From Allacma fusca (taxonomy: Eukaryota > Arthropoda > Collembola > Symphypleona > Sminthuridae): DNA of 64,000 nucleotides. Below, in pieces: positions 12,725 to 28,297 of this stretch. The notes under the pieces were generated by a model. The model was given only the letters and a program-made list of their open reading frames with translations, was not told the origin of the DNA and ran no database searches. Both the position numbers and the translations under genes were made by a program. The stretch is taken from assembly GCA_947179485.1 (NCBI GenBank), contig OX359250.1:19884539-19948538 (forward strand). The letters run 5' to 3'. Each line of letters starts with the position of its first letter. Positions within the stretch are counted from its first letter, which is position 1.

Positions 12725-15700
12725 AACGCCCTTAACAATTCTAACCTTACTTAACCACCAGTTTTCTTCCTCCTTGGCTCCACTCACTCCACGCAAATTC
12801 TTAACAAGTTTCGGGTAATTTCAAGCTTCCTCTTTGTGCTCATCCACTTTCTTCCCTATACATAGTCACTTATTGTTAGTCACTGCTCTTTACGTAAATC
12901 TTTTTGCATCTTCTTTCAAGGACTCCCTCTTTGAGACTGCCAGGTTGCTAATTTTTTATGCACCTTTGACAAGTTTACAGTGCCTTAAGTTATATGTTAC
13001 AAATTTCATTCAGAACTTCTGCAAATGCTAATTATTCCTGAACGAAGATACATTCGTCTTTTTTATGATTTTTTTTCTTAGTTTTAATTAAACTTTGTAA
13101 TTAAGTTAACACAAGTTTATGCTTCGTAGTAGATACATATATTGGAGGAAATCTTTTTGAACAATAACAAAAATATTACGATCAGTGTGTAGCGACTTTT
13201 TATGAATTTATTGTGGGTCCAGAATGAGGACAACAAAAATTCCGAAGGTATAATTAGATAGGTTTAGTTTAGATTGAGTGTATCATTTTCGGGTAAGTTT
13301 TTGCATTTGTTAGTATAGTAACTTCTCTATTGGGACAGGACCAGAGTAAATAAATAACGTGATACGGTACGAATCGGATTGATTGGGACGGGAAACATCG
13401 GTGGTGGTATTTTCACAGCTGTATTTGTGTGGTCGTCGCACCTTGAAGCTGGTTACAGTTTCACATGTATAATGCAACCAAGCAAACAGATGTCTTTCAT
13501 GGATACAGGGAAATAATTCATTGTTATTTACGTATTTGATGTTTCATTTCACCCTCGTCATAGTCCAGTCTTATGATCTGATACTGGGAGTACATACAAG
13601 CCAAGTGCGAACCGTCCGTTTGTTGAAGTGGATTTTTGGTGAGTCAGAGGAGACTATGGATGTACATACATAAATTTATTTTCTATACCCCTGGAAAGGT
13701 ATCAATGTTCGTATCGGAGTGGGAAACAAAGGTAGTACATACATATGTAAAAAGAAACATTTGGAATGAATTTTCATGGAGTGGATCAACTTTATGCCCA
13801 CCCCTTTGGTATTGTTACTTCCCATTATGACTATTCATGTAAATGTAAGACCTGCTTGGCTCAGTCATTGTCATCAAGTTTTTAGGGTTGTGTGATAACA
13901 TTTCTTTGACAGGTGAATATTATTGAAGGTTCAATAAGTAGATCCCGCATTACATTGTTTACTAGTAATTTCGGAGAGACAAAAGGCTTCCCAACATTCA
14001 CAAGAGATTAATTGAGAAACACCGGGCTGGTTTCCATCTGGGGCCTGTGTGACTTATGGCTGATCACCGATGTCCTAATATTTGTCATCACTCTCATCAC
14101 TCATTCATCAACACTTGGCTGTGCCTTGTTGTTTCCGGACTGCGAAAATATATTTTGTTATTGTTTGGCAATTACTCTTTATTTATCGAGTGCCGGAAGG
14201 GGTTTTCCACAGGAACCGGGTGCTCCGCTTTGTAGTCTCGGGCTCAAGCCAAACACCGAAAAATTGTTTGCTTCATATTAAACCACACTTTCCCTACACT
14301 GGTTAATGAGGGAGAACTGAGTCTGTCTACAGAGTAAACAAATTTCACCCAGAAATGTGTTTTTACGCGCTCTGCATACATAGTAAATACATAAATAGAG
14401 GTTGTTTACATGATTTGTAATGTTGGTGTTAATGGTGGCGCCTTGAAAAGAATGATTTCCGAATTAATTAGAGCAAAGCCTACACAGGGGTTGGGCATTG
14501 TTTAACCACTTTTTATTTACCTACTTATGAGGAACTTAATGTAACGTGACTCCAAAGTACGTCTCTAGAAAGAGATGTTTGCACACAGTCAGGGTTATCA
14601 CTGCCTCTGCAAATTTACTTACTGACAAAACCTCCAGCTGGTCTCGAACTGGAAATAGCTTACTTTACTGATTTTAGTTCAGTAGCACTAATTTAATAAA
14701 TGAATGCTTCCACACAACCAACATATTTTTTTTTTGCTGCCATATGCCGCAGACTTGAAGTCTCGACATTTTAATTATCATCCCTATTTCGCAGTATTTA
14801 TTGAATAAGATTAATTTCCAAGAATAATTTACTCAATCCTTACCTGCATTGGTTTACCCAAATTTATGATCCCACGCAACTTCAAAATGCGTCAAATAGT
14901 ACTTTTGCAATTTGATCCCTGGGGCAATTGCACGCCTTTGATAATTTGCTTATAAAACTCTCTTTTGGCAACATAATTTACAAACTAAGGGTAAAAAAAT
15001 ATACGTTTTTGATGGATTAATTTCATTTGAAAAAAATGAGATTTTTTAAAAAAATTATTGTTATCATAGCGACGAAAGTTTAGAGGTGCGAGTTAATTCA
15101 AGTGGAAGACAAGGATGCTGAAAAAACAGTTCTGCTGGAATAGAGACACAATTACCAGGATTATTTAATTTGATGGGAGGAAGGAGTAAGATAATTTAGT
15201 ATCCACGGCTAGCTCAAGTTCCAGACTAGGGAAGACAACAAGTTAATCCTATCGGTGGTTTTATTGGCTTTGAGCAAGGCTTGAGCTGCATGGTCGGTTG
15301 AGGGGTTTGGAAATAGAAAGCATTACTAGAATGTGTAGGTAAATATTTTGTTCAGTTTTGCGTTGATGAGTGTACGAGCTGGCGTATAGACTGAAGTAAC
15401 CGAAGCATTGGCATTGTTGTGGCGCGAAGTGTTTTGAGACGCACGTACACCGTGTTAAGATCCATCTCCGGACTTTAATTTGTGACCGATCAAGCGTCAC
15501 TCTCGTAGAGGTTTTGCGGCAACTCTTGATGGCTTCATTTTCTCTTTGGTCACTCTCAATTTCCATTATTTTTATCCAGGTTCCTTCGTATCATCTCACT
15601 GCACTTTCATCCCTGATCATGCACTCGTGATCGTGATTCAGCTTGGCGTAATAGACTGCAGTTCTTTCTTTCCACACACATTTAATTTCCGACCGGAGGG

Positions 15701-16170
15701 ATATGTCAGTGTGTTAAGAATCACAATGCCATGCCAACAGATACATGGACTACATTGTGCCTGCATTTTGTAGTGGATTGCAATGCCGTGTATTCAAAGG
15801 CTATACTGGGATTTCATCCTTGTGCTCAACTCCGTGCAGAAGGCTTCTTTATTTTTTTATTTTCCATTTTCCAGCAACACATTTTTTGACTCCACAACTT
15901 TAAGAGTGAAGCTAAATTACAAAGGTTTTTATGCGCTACATTTTAATATTTCTGTAGCACTAATGCCCATCATTTCCCTGGTACTTTTATACATCACAAT
16001 GCCTTGACTTGTTGCACTTAAAAACATACTATGAAGATGAAGATGGGTCTGTATGGGAGATTTTTTGAATTTATGTGAAGTTATATTCGGGAATATTAAT
16101 AGAGAAGGAAGTGATAGGATTTTTGTTGTGATGTCTTGTTAGAAATTAAAGAAAAGGTGGTGTGCCTAGG

Positions 16171-16175
<5 letters not shown>

Positions 16176-16201
<26 letters not shown>

Positions 16202-16202
16202 G
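16176..16202. repeat. (GA)n microsatellite
   Basis: A pure GA run of about 27 bp. Confidence 0.9.
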
Positions 16203-19200
16203 AGAAGCAAGTGTTGGGAAGGCTGGTGGGATGCCATTGGAATATTGCAATGTAATATACTAATAGCAATGTAAAAGTGAGTAATGCGTTGGTCGGTGAG
16301 TTTATTCCCTGGAAGGAGGTTCAACTTGGAAGACCCTCTCCTCTCCTTATCGTCATTATGATCCGGCTGATGATGTGAAATCCCTTGCTGAGAAAACTCG
16401 TTTGAATCCCACTGATACAACCACTGATACGGTCTTATCACTTCACCATCCTTCCGTCCATGTCATATATCTTACTCCTTAACTAACATGTCTTCTTCTT
16501 TTTCTTGCGCCCTTCTACAAGTACCGGCTAGCCCTTCTTTTCTTTTTCGCCGAATTCATCCCGAAAGTCCTTCCCAGAGTACTTGAGTGTCAGCAGAAAC
16601 TGTACTTTCCCAAACCCCTTGTGTATTTACAAATATGTAGCTAGCAACAAATACATAGGACGGAGGGACCATTAAGTAATAATATTCACACGCATTCCTC
16701 CGCCGTGCTCCATGCCTGGATCTATGTACTTATGTATCTACATGAGGAGGATTTCCAGAAAGATTCTCAACCCTGAGCTTCACTCAAAGGTGCAAGTGTT
16801 CCTTTGCAGGAACAATGACGGAAAATAGAGAGCGCCTTGAAAGCTACCGTCATTACCTGACTATAAAAGCTATACATATATATTGCTGTTATCATCGATT
16901 CATCAATGGAGAAAAGGAATGAAAATAGCCAAGATGATATCAAATTTCCTTAAATTTTTACATAATAGTCTTCCACTCAATTTAATATACGAGACAAACG
17001 TAGTACATGCGTGTACGTAGTGGGGAGCACTGCGTAGGCACTTGAGTAAGATATGAACGGAGATATTTAGATATGTACATATGTAATTATGTGTAAGTAT
17101 ACAAATGTATACGTACACAAGGGTTCAAGTTTTGAGAGTCTCATCTCCGGCAAAGTGTCCATTTTATTTATTTTTTTTCCTTTTTTGCCTGGATTCTCCC
17201 AAAACTTTGGGCAGATCTTGGTTTTCACCTTTAACCGTTCCCCACACTCTTCTGAATGAGTTTCAAGAAAAATAATACATAACTTGTCCTGTACTAGGGG
17301 TAAACTCCACTTCCTTTCCTTTCTTTGATGCCCATTCAGGTGGGTCGGCATTCAGAAAAATTTCTACATTATTATGTCACACAGGCACAATTCCTTGTAC
17401 TTTGGGCTTGGCCTTATAACTTTAACACGAGGACAATAAGACATCATGGAGATGCTCGCTAAGTATGAATGCTCTGTGGGTTTTTCTCCTTTTGTCATAG
17501 TGACGTAATGTTATCTAGCGCAAAAGACATTTACGGTTCCTATCCGTTTTCATGGGTTTACTCATCTTTCCTTGCGAACTTGCCGAAAACCAAGGTTTAG
17601 GCCTCGATTTGGTATTATTGTTGACGCATCTCAGTGGTAAATCACAGTGGGCTAACTCTGAAACATCAGCTGAGGAGCATTACTATTGTGTTACATGACA
17701 TGGAGTGTCTCTCCTCTATTTTAGTTTGATGCTTGCTCTTTTTGTGTGGGTTTCGATTCAAAATAAAAGAACATCAAGTAATCCGTTTGGAATTATTATT
17801 GTTTCACCCAAGAATCCTGAAATTATATACTGGCGTCGGTTCCATACATAGTAGATACTTATCGACGCTCATGGAGAGCATGGGTTGGGTAAAGGAAGAA
17901 AGTAAATATGATTGCTGCGTGAGAGGAGATACGGCTATTATTATGACACAGGTTGGGGCTGATGTTTATCTTTCATTGATAAATCCAAAACAATGAGGAA
18001 ACAAAAATGGTAGAAAAAACTGACAGATCAGCTAAGATTTCTCCATTGCAATTATCAAAGTATCAAATTTCACGAATGCTCATATCCCTCTCCCACTGTG
18101 ACTGAGCTACCTCACATTCTCAAATTTTACTTGGGACTTCTTTCCAAAGGGGATGCCATCCGCCTAGTTAATAAGGGAAGGTGATAGAGGAAGCGGACAT
18201 GTGTCTATTTTCGACTCAATAGTCCAGATAATAGCTTCATGTTTGAAATACACTTATACCGTTGTGGTTTTCGTTCTCACGCTACTGACATAGCAGTATC
18301 TAGTAACAGCATCTCAGATTATTCCAGTGAAATGTCTAATGTAATGTAACCCCATAGACCCATAGCTGTATTAATTGCTGGATGTAGAGTATGTATAGAT
18401 ATAGTGAAGCCCACTGTCTTTTGTCAGTTTCGTGTAATTCGTTTTTGAATAATTACAAAACTTGAATTTGAAAAACTGAATTTTATCGCTGACTTAATTA
18501 TTTTCATGAAAAAGGAGCAGAGGAGTTGACATTGACAGTTCACTGGAGGAAGATGCAGATGAGAGTGGGGTTGTTTGTAACAGAGAGTGGATGTACTAGT
18601 TTTGCTGAGGATTTTGAAAGCTAATGAAATAAACAGGTCTTTTTATATAAATGCATGGGCAAGGCACTAATAGGTTGTAATAAGAGAGTTCATTATTGTT
18701 TACCCACAATGCGGGAACAAAAGTAACGAATGTCATTTTTTGATGCTGTCGCCCAGAGCGATGTTTCCTCTTCCCCGTGCCATCTCAGGACTATGACGGT
18801 TGGTGGGTATAGCACACTGAGTGGCTACATGTGAAGTTGTAGTAGGGGATTGCGTCAATGCACTGTGATTCTTTGGCTGCTCATCATTCGCCGGAGCCGA
18901 CAGATATCAGTTCAGTGGTAATGATATGGATGAGCAGACAGTGAACTGATCCGATTCTGTGCATTACACTTGATGGTAGCTTCCCGTCGACATTGATATT
19001 TATGGCGTGGAAAAGTGCACTAATTAGTGGTATACCATCAGATCACACATGAGGAGAGGCTCTTTGAGATCCATACCTTCCACTCCACGGATATAGCCCA
19101 TCCCCAGGCACTTGCATATTTGAGGTTAACGACGGAACTTGTAGATTCGGTTGCAGATCCTCTCACAACCATCCCATCTGACTCCTGCTGTACTGTAGAC

Positions 19201-22200
19201 CCTGCATATATCTATAATTACAGTGGATGTAAACACATGTACAAATACATTCTGACAGCGATCTCTTGTCAATCTTTTACTTAGCCTCCCCTTGCGTGGG
19301 ACGAACATTGTTATTACCACTTGAGTATCGGTAATAACCCCTCAAGGTTTTATGGCGAATGGTGTATCTATAAGTATAACTTGGTGCGTAACTGGGTGCA
19401 CACAGAGAACACGTGGATGCTTCGGAGACAGCACTTTGTTCAGTTTGTGGTAACATTTCGTCCACGACATCAATCCAGAGTGTCATGTGTCCCTTGATGT
19501 AGCAGTTTTTAGGAAACTGTTTTACCTCTTCCACGGACCTACATACATATCGGCAGTGAGGGACTCCATCATAACAATGGGGGTATGAAAGATACAGATA
19601 AGTTTGACAAGAGCAATTAGCCATTTTGTAAATGGCATGGCTCATATATGTACAAGTTTTATTAAGATGACTCAAGTTGACAAACATGAGTGAGTTAGAG
19701 ACCCATCCCATATGCAATTGAGACCCATGAACGAGATTATAAAATGTGAATATTTACGAGCTGCTTGAGCACATGAGTGTAAGTATATAGCTTGTAGCTA
19801 TAGATACTAGTACTTGCTCCGTTAGTGAGAGACACGCGACACACTCCGACCGCATTAAAATCAGAATAAGTGCATATCTCCAACGATATGTGACTTTCCT
19901 CACACTCGACCGTGTACACACTGTGCGGATGTGTGTACGTATATGTGTGTGAGGCCCAATTCTGACGGAGGAGTCATGCAATGTTATGACAGTAGTTTTG
20001 GGCTGAGTAGTAAAAGAGCTTAGTTACTTGGGATGAGAGGGATGTCGGAGTGTTGTGGAGATCTCCGGGAGACTCGTCTGATACCAGGGAGTGTATAAAG
20101 ACAGTCGTTTCGGAGTTGTGCATCGAAACTACCGGACATGATATTGCCTCGTTAGTGGCAGTTACTTCACTTTCGCCTTCGCTCCTAATGCTAATCTTTT
20201 GATCGCACAATGTGTCCATTTTGCCTGATTGAACTTATGAGCCTGAAAGGTACACTTTAGGGGGCCGTCGGAGCTCACAATCAGTTCCAACAACCGTCCA
20301 TGCCTCTATAGTGCTTATCCTATGAGAAATTTGAATTGAGCTATATTGCTAAATGTAAACAACTTAGAGGTGAAGAATCAACATTAAAGTTAATTTCATT
20401 GCACTACAATATTTTTATGTTTACCTTCTCCCTTTTGTTGGGGAATTCCCGAAAGGTACGTATCGAAAGGCTATGAATCGTGTCAAAAGGTTTGTAGTGC
20501 TCTTCACATAAGTCTCCCATCCTTAATGGTCATGCAGCATCGGGGATCATGTTGTTCCAAGAAAAGGTAAATATAGTATATAAGGTGTCTGCTACTTAAG
20601 ATGTTGACTCAAGCAGCTGTTGTTCCTAGAAAAGGTACGCTATGTAGGGAAGTCCTCTGACTCTATATTAAGGAAATTAGCAATAGTTAAAATAGAGCTT
20701 CATGAATGCAAGAGCCTTTTCACCAGGCTTGAGTATTGGGATCTCGCAGAGTGTGCAAGTTGCAATTGCTTGTCTACGTTGTATCCAAACGTGAACTCTC
20801 ACAAAGACCTATTATATCAGAACGTTTACCCAGTTTTGTGTTTCTATTCAGTCTGAAAATCAGAGTTACAAATAATAGAGACAACACTTGTTCACAAGTC
20901 TGATTGTATTTGAAACTTCAACAGGTTTTCTCTTCAACAAGTGTAGTCAAACATATAAAGCACTACTGAAGCTACCTCACAAAAAGGAGATTGTTCCTAT
21001 GCGAAAACGTATGTGACACCATGTCTTTGTATTTTAGAGAAATCAAATACCTCTCTACTAAATTACCATTAAGTTGCAGAATTCCATTACTTCATGTTTG
21101 CAATTATTCCTGGAATCCCTCAATACACTTGTTACAGAACCTGTCAATAATCACAATTTCTTACGTCTACTTTGTGACGCCTACGCAGACTTCTGGGGAA
21201 ATATTTCTTTGCTCTACTTATGAGCCCCTAATAATAAGTTACACATTTACAGGTTCAACTTTACATCTCCATACCCATTTATAATAATTCATCCACAGTG
21301 CTTTTTCTAGACGATTTTTTTCTTTTCAAAAATATACTTTAAAGTTTCTGAAACTGTTTATATTCTTACATATGCAGTCGGTTCCTTAGTTTGCACCAGA
21401 TTCCCGACAATAATAATTTTGAATATTGAGCTTTCACAATTTATAAACAAAGCTAGGGACTCCAAAGGAAGAGCATGTGTTTATTAAACGAGTTGGTGCT
21501 TTGTGAGTAGGGAATGATGAGTTAATAGAATGTACCTCAACAAGAGCCTGATAATTTAAGAGAAGAAAATAAAGTACATGAATTTCCAACTGGAAAGATA
21601 GCTTTCGTTCTAGTTTAGTGCATTTCGTCGACTCATCCCCTGGTTTCGTGAAACTCCTGAATCGAAACGGAGTTAAAAACGATACACTTGTTGTAGACTG
21701 CTGGGTACAGTGTACTAGTCAAGAATGGTCCAATTCGATTATAGTACAAATCCTTATATACACTAAATTCTGATGCACTCACACAGTTGTCCTAATAATA
21801 AATGAATGCAACCAACCTACTGTTTAGAATTTTTTTATATACAAAAATATACTGTTGATAGAGCGTTCTCCTCTTATTCTATGGGTAGCAAAGGAGAGTG
21901 AGGGGTTGAATTGTTATCAAGTGTTTAAAGAAAATTTTATTTAGTGAACCGAATTTCGCTCCCTTGTAACACGAAAATTGACTGTTAGTTACTACAAAGC
22001 GTAAATATGGCATAATGCTTAAATAAGCGTGCACAAGCATGTTCCTGGCATCCAAAATGTAGTGCTATTTTCAATACAAATCCAGCTCAAGTGTTGATGA
22101 TGTGTGTTGAGGTAAATAAATTTTGGAATACAAGTGGGTAGCATTAGCAATTACAGACGGTCATGTACTTACTTACGTGGTTCTCCCACTACTCCGTGTA

Positions 22201-25200
22201 GGATCGGCTGCTACTTGGCCAGGGTGAGTACCATTAATAGGCATTCCGTTGCTGGGAGTTTATATAAATATACTCGAGTATATTTCTTCCCTTGTGTCTA
22301 TTTATTTGGTACCCCTTGCTGTGTTGAGAAGCTCGCCGCTGTCAAGACACTGATTGGCAGCTTCAGCAATTACGACTCAGCAGAAATCGATGGATGGATG
22401 GATCACCAAAGACCCTTACCAAACTTATGCTGTGGTTTCATACACTCGATAGGTACCCTTGTGTGTCAGATTGGAGAAGGAGTCCCTATGTACGTATGTA
22501 TATAGGGACACATATGTCCGCAACTCAATTGTATCTTGTGGTATCCCTTCTGATAAATATAGGTATGGTTAATGTAAGGTCAGACCTAAATATATGAAAA
22601 GTTCCGAAAGTATTATGCTCTTTCCCTTAAAATGATCTTGTATGTGAAATATACATTGTAGTAGTTTGGGCCAGATTCATATATGCATGAGTTTCATATA
22701 TCTATCTGTACCTTCAATTTTTTTTTATTAGAAGAAATTCTATATAGAGTTTGTAGCTACCTTAAAACAAGACAGTGTAATATATCAGTTAGTAATTTCA
22801 ATGTGTAATATATTTCATGGGTGAGTGAGTGTATGTAATTATATAGTAAGTATATATCATGGATTTCTTCATGTGTTGAAAACCTTGTTTTGAGCTCTTT
22901 TGTATCCAAGGGTTCATTCCGTATGTGGTATCTGAGATGCGGAATTAATTATTATTTAACCATTAAAAATTTTTGAAAATTAGACTGCATCTTTTCCCAA
23001 TCACCTTTCAATACGCCGAACTCAGTGGTGGGTAAATGTAAATTCGTGAAAGATTCTCAGGATTTTCCTCTTTTTCTCATGCTACCTGTCCCGAACCATC
23101 TTGGCCTTAATGGAATACAAGCACGCATATGAACCTTTGTTGTTGTTCTCATCCAGCGAAAACATGACAACAGCTTTTCATAACTAATAAGAAAACAAGC
23201 GTGATCGATTATAATTACAAGTTAAATTTCTCGTAAAAAGTAGAAACGAAAATGTAAGTCTTGCAATTTTCATAGGACAATAATTTGTGCTTGAAGGGCT
23301 TTTAAAACTATACCAAAAAGCCCTGGATTTTTGAAAGGGGATTTGGCTCTTGCCCACCTACCAGTGCATTCTTCTGCCGCTGCTTAGCATTTGCTTGGAA
23401 TCGAATGCCTTGAGAATATTAGAAACTTTGACTGTGTACAGGCACTACTGAAGTTATGTTATCTGTCCATATGGATGCATTTGTGTGTTGAAGGTGGAAG
23501 AGTTATTACGATCAAGGCTTAGGTGAGGCTCAAGTTGTTACTAGCTCAGTGTGGTGCACAATAAATTGTGTGCGCCTTGCTTATACTGTACTCCCAGGAG
23601 CTGATGAATATTTTGGGCCTCCTAATAAGCTTTGATCGTAGCTGTCAATTTTCACAGCACTAAGAGAGCTACCGGTTTTGTTTTATCATTCCTTTCCAGT
23701 GATTCTCCATACAGCCTCATCTTCATACCTTATGAGCTGTTAAGTTTGATTCATGAACCACCTCAGGCTCTTAACGCATTGTAATGTGTCGGTTTGGATT
23801 GTATAAATATTCAACTCCTCATAAAGTAGTATGTTACGTTCGGGGAAAAAAAAGCATCATCAGACAGTCTGAGTCTTGAGATGTAATGAAATCAACACAG
23901 TGCTAAACTATTCGTTTTCTGGGCTCATAATTTCTCCCATTACTATGCACAAACGTATTTTCTTGTTTGGTTTCGGAATTTGCTGCTCTCGAGCATTACC
24001 GTCGTGTCTCAATACTGTTGACAGATATTTGCTTTTAACACCTGCACATCTCCAGTTTTTTCACCATTACGCTCTTTGGAGGCAACAAGTAATTTTTTAT
24101 ACAAAGACTCAAGTCATGTATGCTATAGACTGGCTATTTTAAGATGAAGTATTATGTCCCTGGGATCATGCTGGTGTCTGGGCAGGAGACAAGGGTGAAC
24201 TAAAAGTCTGACTGAGTAGATAGAATTACAAGGGAACAGACACGGTCATTATCGTAACGTTTGATATCATTATGATCTTGAATGATGAGTTCAGAACTTG
24301 AGCGTGGTGATTCTCATGTGGTCTCTGACTTTGAAATGATATAGTATCATCTTGTGAATAAAATTTTTATTGACGATCCAAGAGGCCTATAATTTTGCAT
24401 GTAATTATATCAGCAACCAGGCATATATGATGTACAATTTTTTCTATAAGTGTGAATAGGAGTTTAAAACAGTGTTGAGATTGTAGCCCATGTCATCCCT
24501 TTGTTTTGTAATATTTCGAGTCTGACACAGGCCCGTTGGAAAAGTAGAGGCAGTCGTGTAGGTATGGAGACTTCCATAATAAAAACCATCAGGTCATGAC
24601 TGCATATAATGTGAACATGTGTATTTTAAAATAAAGCACTGATTCAGGCGGATTTTCAGAGTCAGAGCCAACTGTATGTATGTCTATTATGTAAGGTGGT
24701 ATGTATAACCTTACTGTGGGTGTGGGTAATGATGTGCTTGGGAAGGATGAGTTAAAAACTCGTCCTCATCTCCATCTTCTTCAGAATCCTGTGAGTAGTG
24801 TAGTGTACCTTGGCAAGGTGGATATTGTTGACAAAGCTAGGTATTAATAGTATACATACTTTTTGTTTGGTACACATCAATTTAAGGTAGCTTTATTACT
24901 GCACACAGAGATGGAATAATGTTATAAAAGGAAAGAGTTCTCTCCACTTCTTGGTTGGCCGGAGTGAATAATATATGGTGGATCTTTCGTGGTGTATTTT
25001 AGCGTCGAAAGATGAATTATTCACGGTCTCATCATCACAGTTCTGTAAGCTCTCAGCTCAGCGTCATGTTGTTAGCGTTATTATTTATTACGCTGGCAGG
25101 AAAAAAAATACCTTACCCATTGCTGCTTCAACTCCCCGTTTTAAAAGTATACAGCAAGGAGCCGTAGCATGGCACAGGGCAAGAACAAACCAAAGATGTA

Positions 25201-26003
25201 GAAAAACATCGCCACCGGCTGAGATGTAATGTATTATATAAAATACAAAATTTCAAAAACATACGTCATAATATTAGGGCCAACTTCTATATGAGCAACA
25301 TGGAAGCTCCCACCACAACCTTAGCAGCTCCTCGTATAGATTTAAGTATTAATAGGGTTTTTACCCCCGAATCAATCCGGTCATAAAAAAAACAAGCGTT
25401 ACCATGACTATGTGCTGTATTCATCAGTATGTACAGTGTGACAAGGTATGTACATACATAGGCCAATACCTACACCTATGTACCATGGTAGTAAGTACCT
25501 ATCACGATGATCCACGACTATTTTAATACATGCCTGCAACGCTTTCGTGCTCTCAGCCCAATTCACAAGTCTAGTGAAATATTGAATAATATTTTAACGG
25601 CTGTACCCTCAAAAGTAGTATGCTCTGGTATGCAAAATGTAGTAGAGAAATATATCCCGCCTTTGAAATTAATCTCCGTACATTTCTATTTCTCCTTGCG
25701 AACATTCCTATTGCAGTTTGTGATGAAAGTTGGAAATTAATTGGAATTTCTTGATTACAGGAATAGTGACAACATGAACATGTGAAAGTAGGAGAGCTGG
25801 AACTGCAAAATTGGAATCTGGATCTGAATCTGCAAAAGTGGGAACTCAAAAATCTAAGGTATCCACACAAAACTTGAAGCTTGTGGCTGTAACTGCTAAA
25901 GGGAAGCTGCGGCTGCAAAAGTGGATGAAAAGCCCCCTCGATGGAAATTTTGCGGGATTTAAACCTGAGATTGCATTACGGATACGCACTGGAAGTCTAG
26001 CGC

Positions 26004-26007
<4 letters not shown>

Positions 26008-26046
<39 letters not shown>
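26008..26046. repeat. (GA)n microsatellite with one interruption
   Basis: A GA run of nearly 40 bp broken once by AAAG. Confidence 0.92.
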
Positions 26047-26047
<1 letters not shown>

Positions 26048-27999
26048 AAAACACGAGTGGTGTTTTATACACTGATCGTCAGAGCATCTAAAATTTTAAC
26101 CATGTGGACCGGCCTTGGAGCCTGGAGTAGAAAGGAGAAGATGTAACTCGTCCTACATATTACTCCGGCTATTACTACTATCAACCAGAGTTTGATGAGG
26201 TCTTTGAATCGTGATGAATTTGGTCCGTCGGACTTTTGCTCAAGCTACGGAGTTCCACATGGAGATGGAGAAAAAGACCAGGTGTGCCTTACTTTGGTTT
26301 TGTTCATTTCATCTCTCTCCCTTGTATTTCGTAGTTACGTACACATCCACTCGTCACAGTGGTAAAGAGGCTTTCTTACTATGATACGTTATATAATGAC
26401 TGAGTTGTGCAGATTGGAAGTTACAACAACTAGTACCTACTTGCAGCTTGGTCCTTCTTCCCTCATCCTGCATCTATGTATGTATGGTGATAGATACAGG
26501 GAGGGTACGGAGGGAAGCTACTCCTTATGTGATACGGACCCTGTCAAGTTGTGTGTAGCTAAGCACAAATGTACATTGAATCGGTATCAGGCTAGAATTA
26601 TGTATTACCGACAAACACTCCCGAGTAGTACGGCTGTGCCTTCCTGAATTTGAACACAAAAAGATTTCACCCTCGGAAAAAAATCTTTAGAAGTTGCAAG
26701 AGAAAAGAAGAGATGAGAGGAGTAAGTAGATCTCTGAGTTCTCTTTGTAAGTATATGTACAATTGGTTTTTGGGAAGAAACACTGGGAGTTGTACTTGTA
26801 TGTATGTGTGTGCCTCTATATATCTATCTGTAGTTCCCTCCAACTCCCTTATACATAACTCATACGTTGTGCAATACTTTTTCCGTAATATAATTTGTTC
26901 ACGTGCTATAAAAGCCCTAACGCTTACGCATTTCTAAACAAATCTCCCTTGGAAAATCCTTCAGGAGTTTCTTATATTACACACATGTTTTCGGTGATTG
27001 CGTACATCTTTACTTCTGTAAATAAGTACGTTATTCATAAAAATGGTAATGACGGGGTCGCAGGATAACGCAACCAGAACTTTGACAATTCAACAGCAAC
27101 CTATGTTATTGCGCCAGTTTCTCTTCTCCTTCCAAGATTGTAACTTGTGTTGCAATCATATCGACCATCTTATTCAAACCTAGACACCCATATCCTCCAA
27201 CGTGTAGAGGCAGTTTGCATTTCCCTCACTCCAACTCAAACATCCACATGTATGTATCCGCCTGCTAAAATAAAATGACACTACAAATCACCAGGAGTAT
27301 TTCCACGTAATGTCATCAGCTTTATTCAACGTTACTTTGCCATTTCGTACCAAAAACTTGGGAGAAGCAATGGCAGAAGGTGAGCACAAAGTATTTGCAC
27401 ACATTGCCTCTTGCATCATGATTTGCAAACTAAATAATATTATTCCTCCCTTTTCCAATGCAATAAAAATTCAAAGTACACATTTGCTCACATTGTGCTC
27501 ACACTCGTTCAGCAACAGAAGCTCCTTTCTGTACCATCACTACAGTCATTCTTTTATACAACTTTCTGATCCGGATTACCATGAAAATGAATCAAACCAA
27601 AAGAACCTGGAAGCAGCTCAATATTTTTTCTTCCATAGGAATTAAAAATTCGAATCATGTCGTCATTCTGATTGTGCTCCTAAGTACTCTCCCTCCAAAT
27701 ACAGTAGTAAGATTTACCATTGGAATTGGAACTATAATTTGAATAATCAATTGAATAATATTTTAGCATAGAAATTATTTCTGTGATACGTGAAACACAT
27801 ATTGTACACTTACAGAGCAGCCTGAGCTGTGGAATCTTGAGTCTCCCAAGTCTATATATAGTTAACAAGGCATAGCTGACAATAGACCATCCTCAAGATA
27901 ATCACCAAATTGATTTGGTTCGCTGAACAAATAAAACAAAGTAATGATACCGTTTTGTTTAGACGTTAAGTACACACACATACTGATTTGGTTTTAAAG

Positions 28000-28018
28000 A
28001 TACAGCCATCGGCTGTAT
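28000..28018. repeat. Short hairpin with 8-bp arms and 3-nt loop
   Basis: The arms ATACAGCC and GGCTGTAT flank ATC. No T-run follows, and it is about 1.1 kb before the PLE. No function is assigned. Confidence 0.75.
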
Positions 28019-28297
28019 ACTCAAGGCAAATCTTTATTTATAAAAGATCATGTCTGGAATCCTGGGCTGTTATTCAGACAAAGCTGTCGTTAGTACCCCT
28101 TTAGACTTCAAAACTGCTCCTTTAGAATTCCTCCCGAAATAGATAATGTAGCGATAGATAATGGTACGGGTTATTATGTATCTATTATGACATCAGCTAA
28201 TCCAGCTGATATTGGATCTACAGTTTTTGTTCTTATTCTCTTGATTTCCTTGTATTGTTTTTAAAAATAAAATGATTTGTGCCTCAAGTATTTTTTA

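Larger units (their letters stand above)
12334..28297. other. No gene recognised, long unannotated stretch
   Basis: About 16 kb with no recognisable exon. The longest frame is 146 codons on the - strand (19717-19277), Cys-rich and without a known motif. Repeats are the GT and AATTCC runs near 12550-12724, GA runs at 16176 and 26008, four GATG units near 22390, and TACATATGTA words at 13740 and 17076. AT-rich zones lie near 15000, 22680-22980 and 24360-24480. Confidence 0.65.

Noticed and set aside
16360..16390. CTGATGA followed closely by GAAA, as in a hammerhead
   Set aside because: Only three bases lie between the boxes, so no stem II can form.
19277..19717. 146-codon Cys-rich open frame on the - strand
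   Set aside because: The Cys spacing matches no family that I know, and a frame of this length can occur by chance here.
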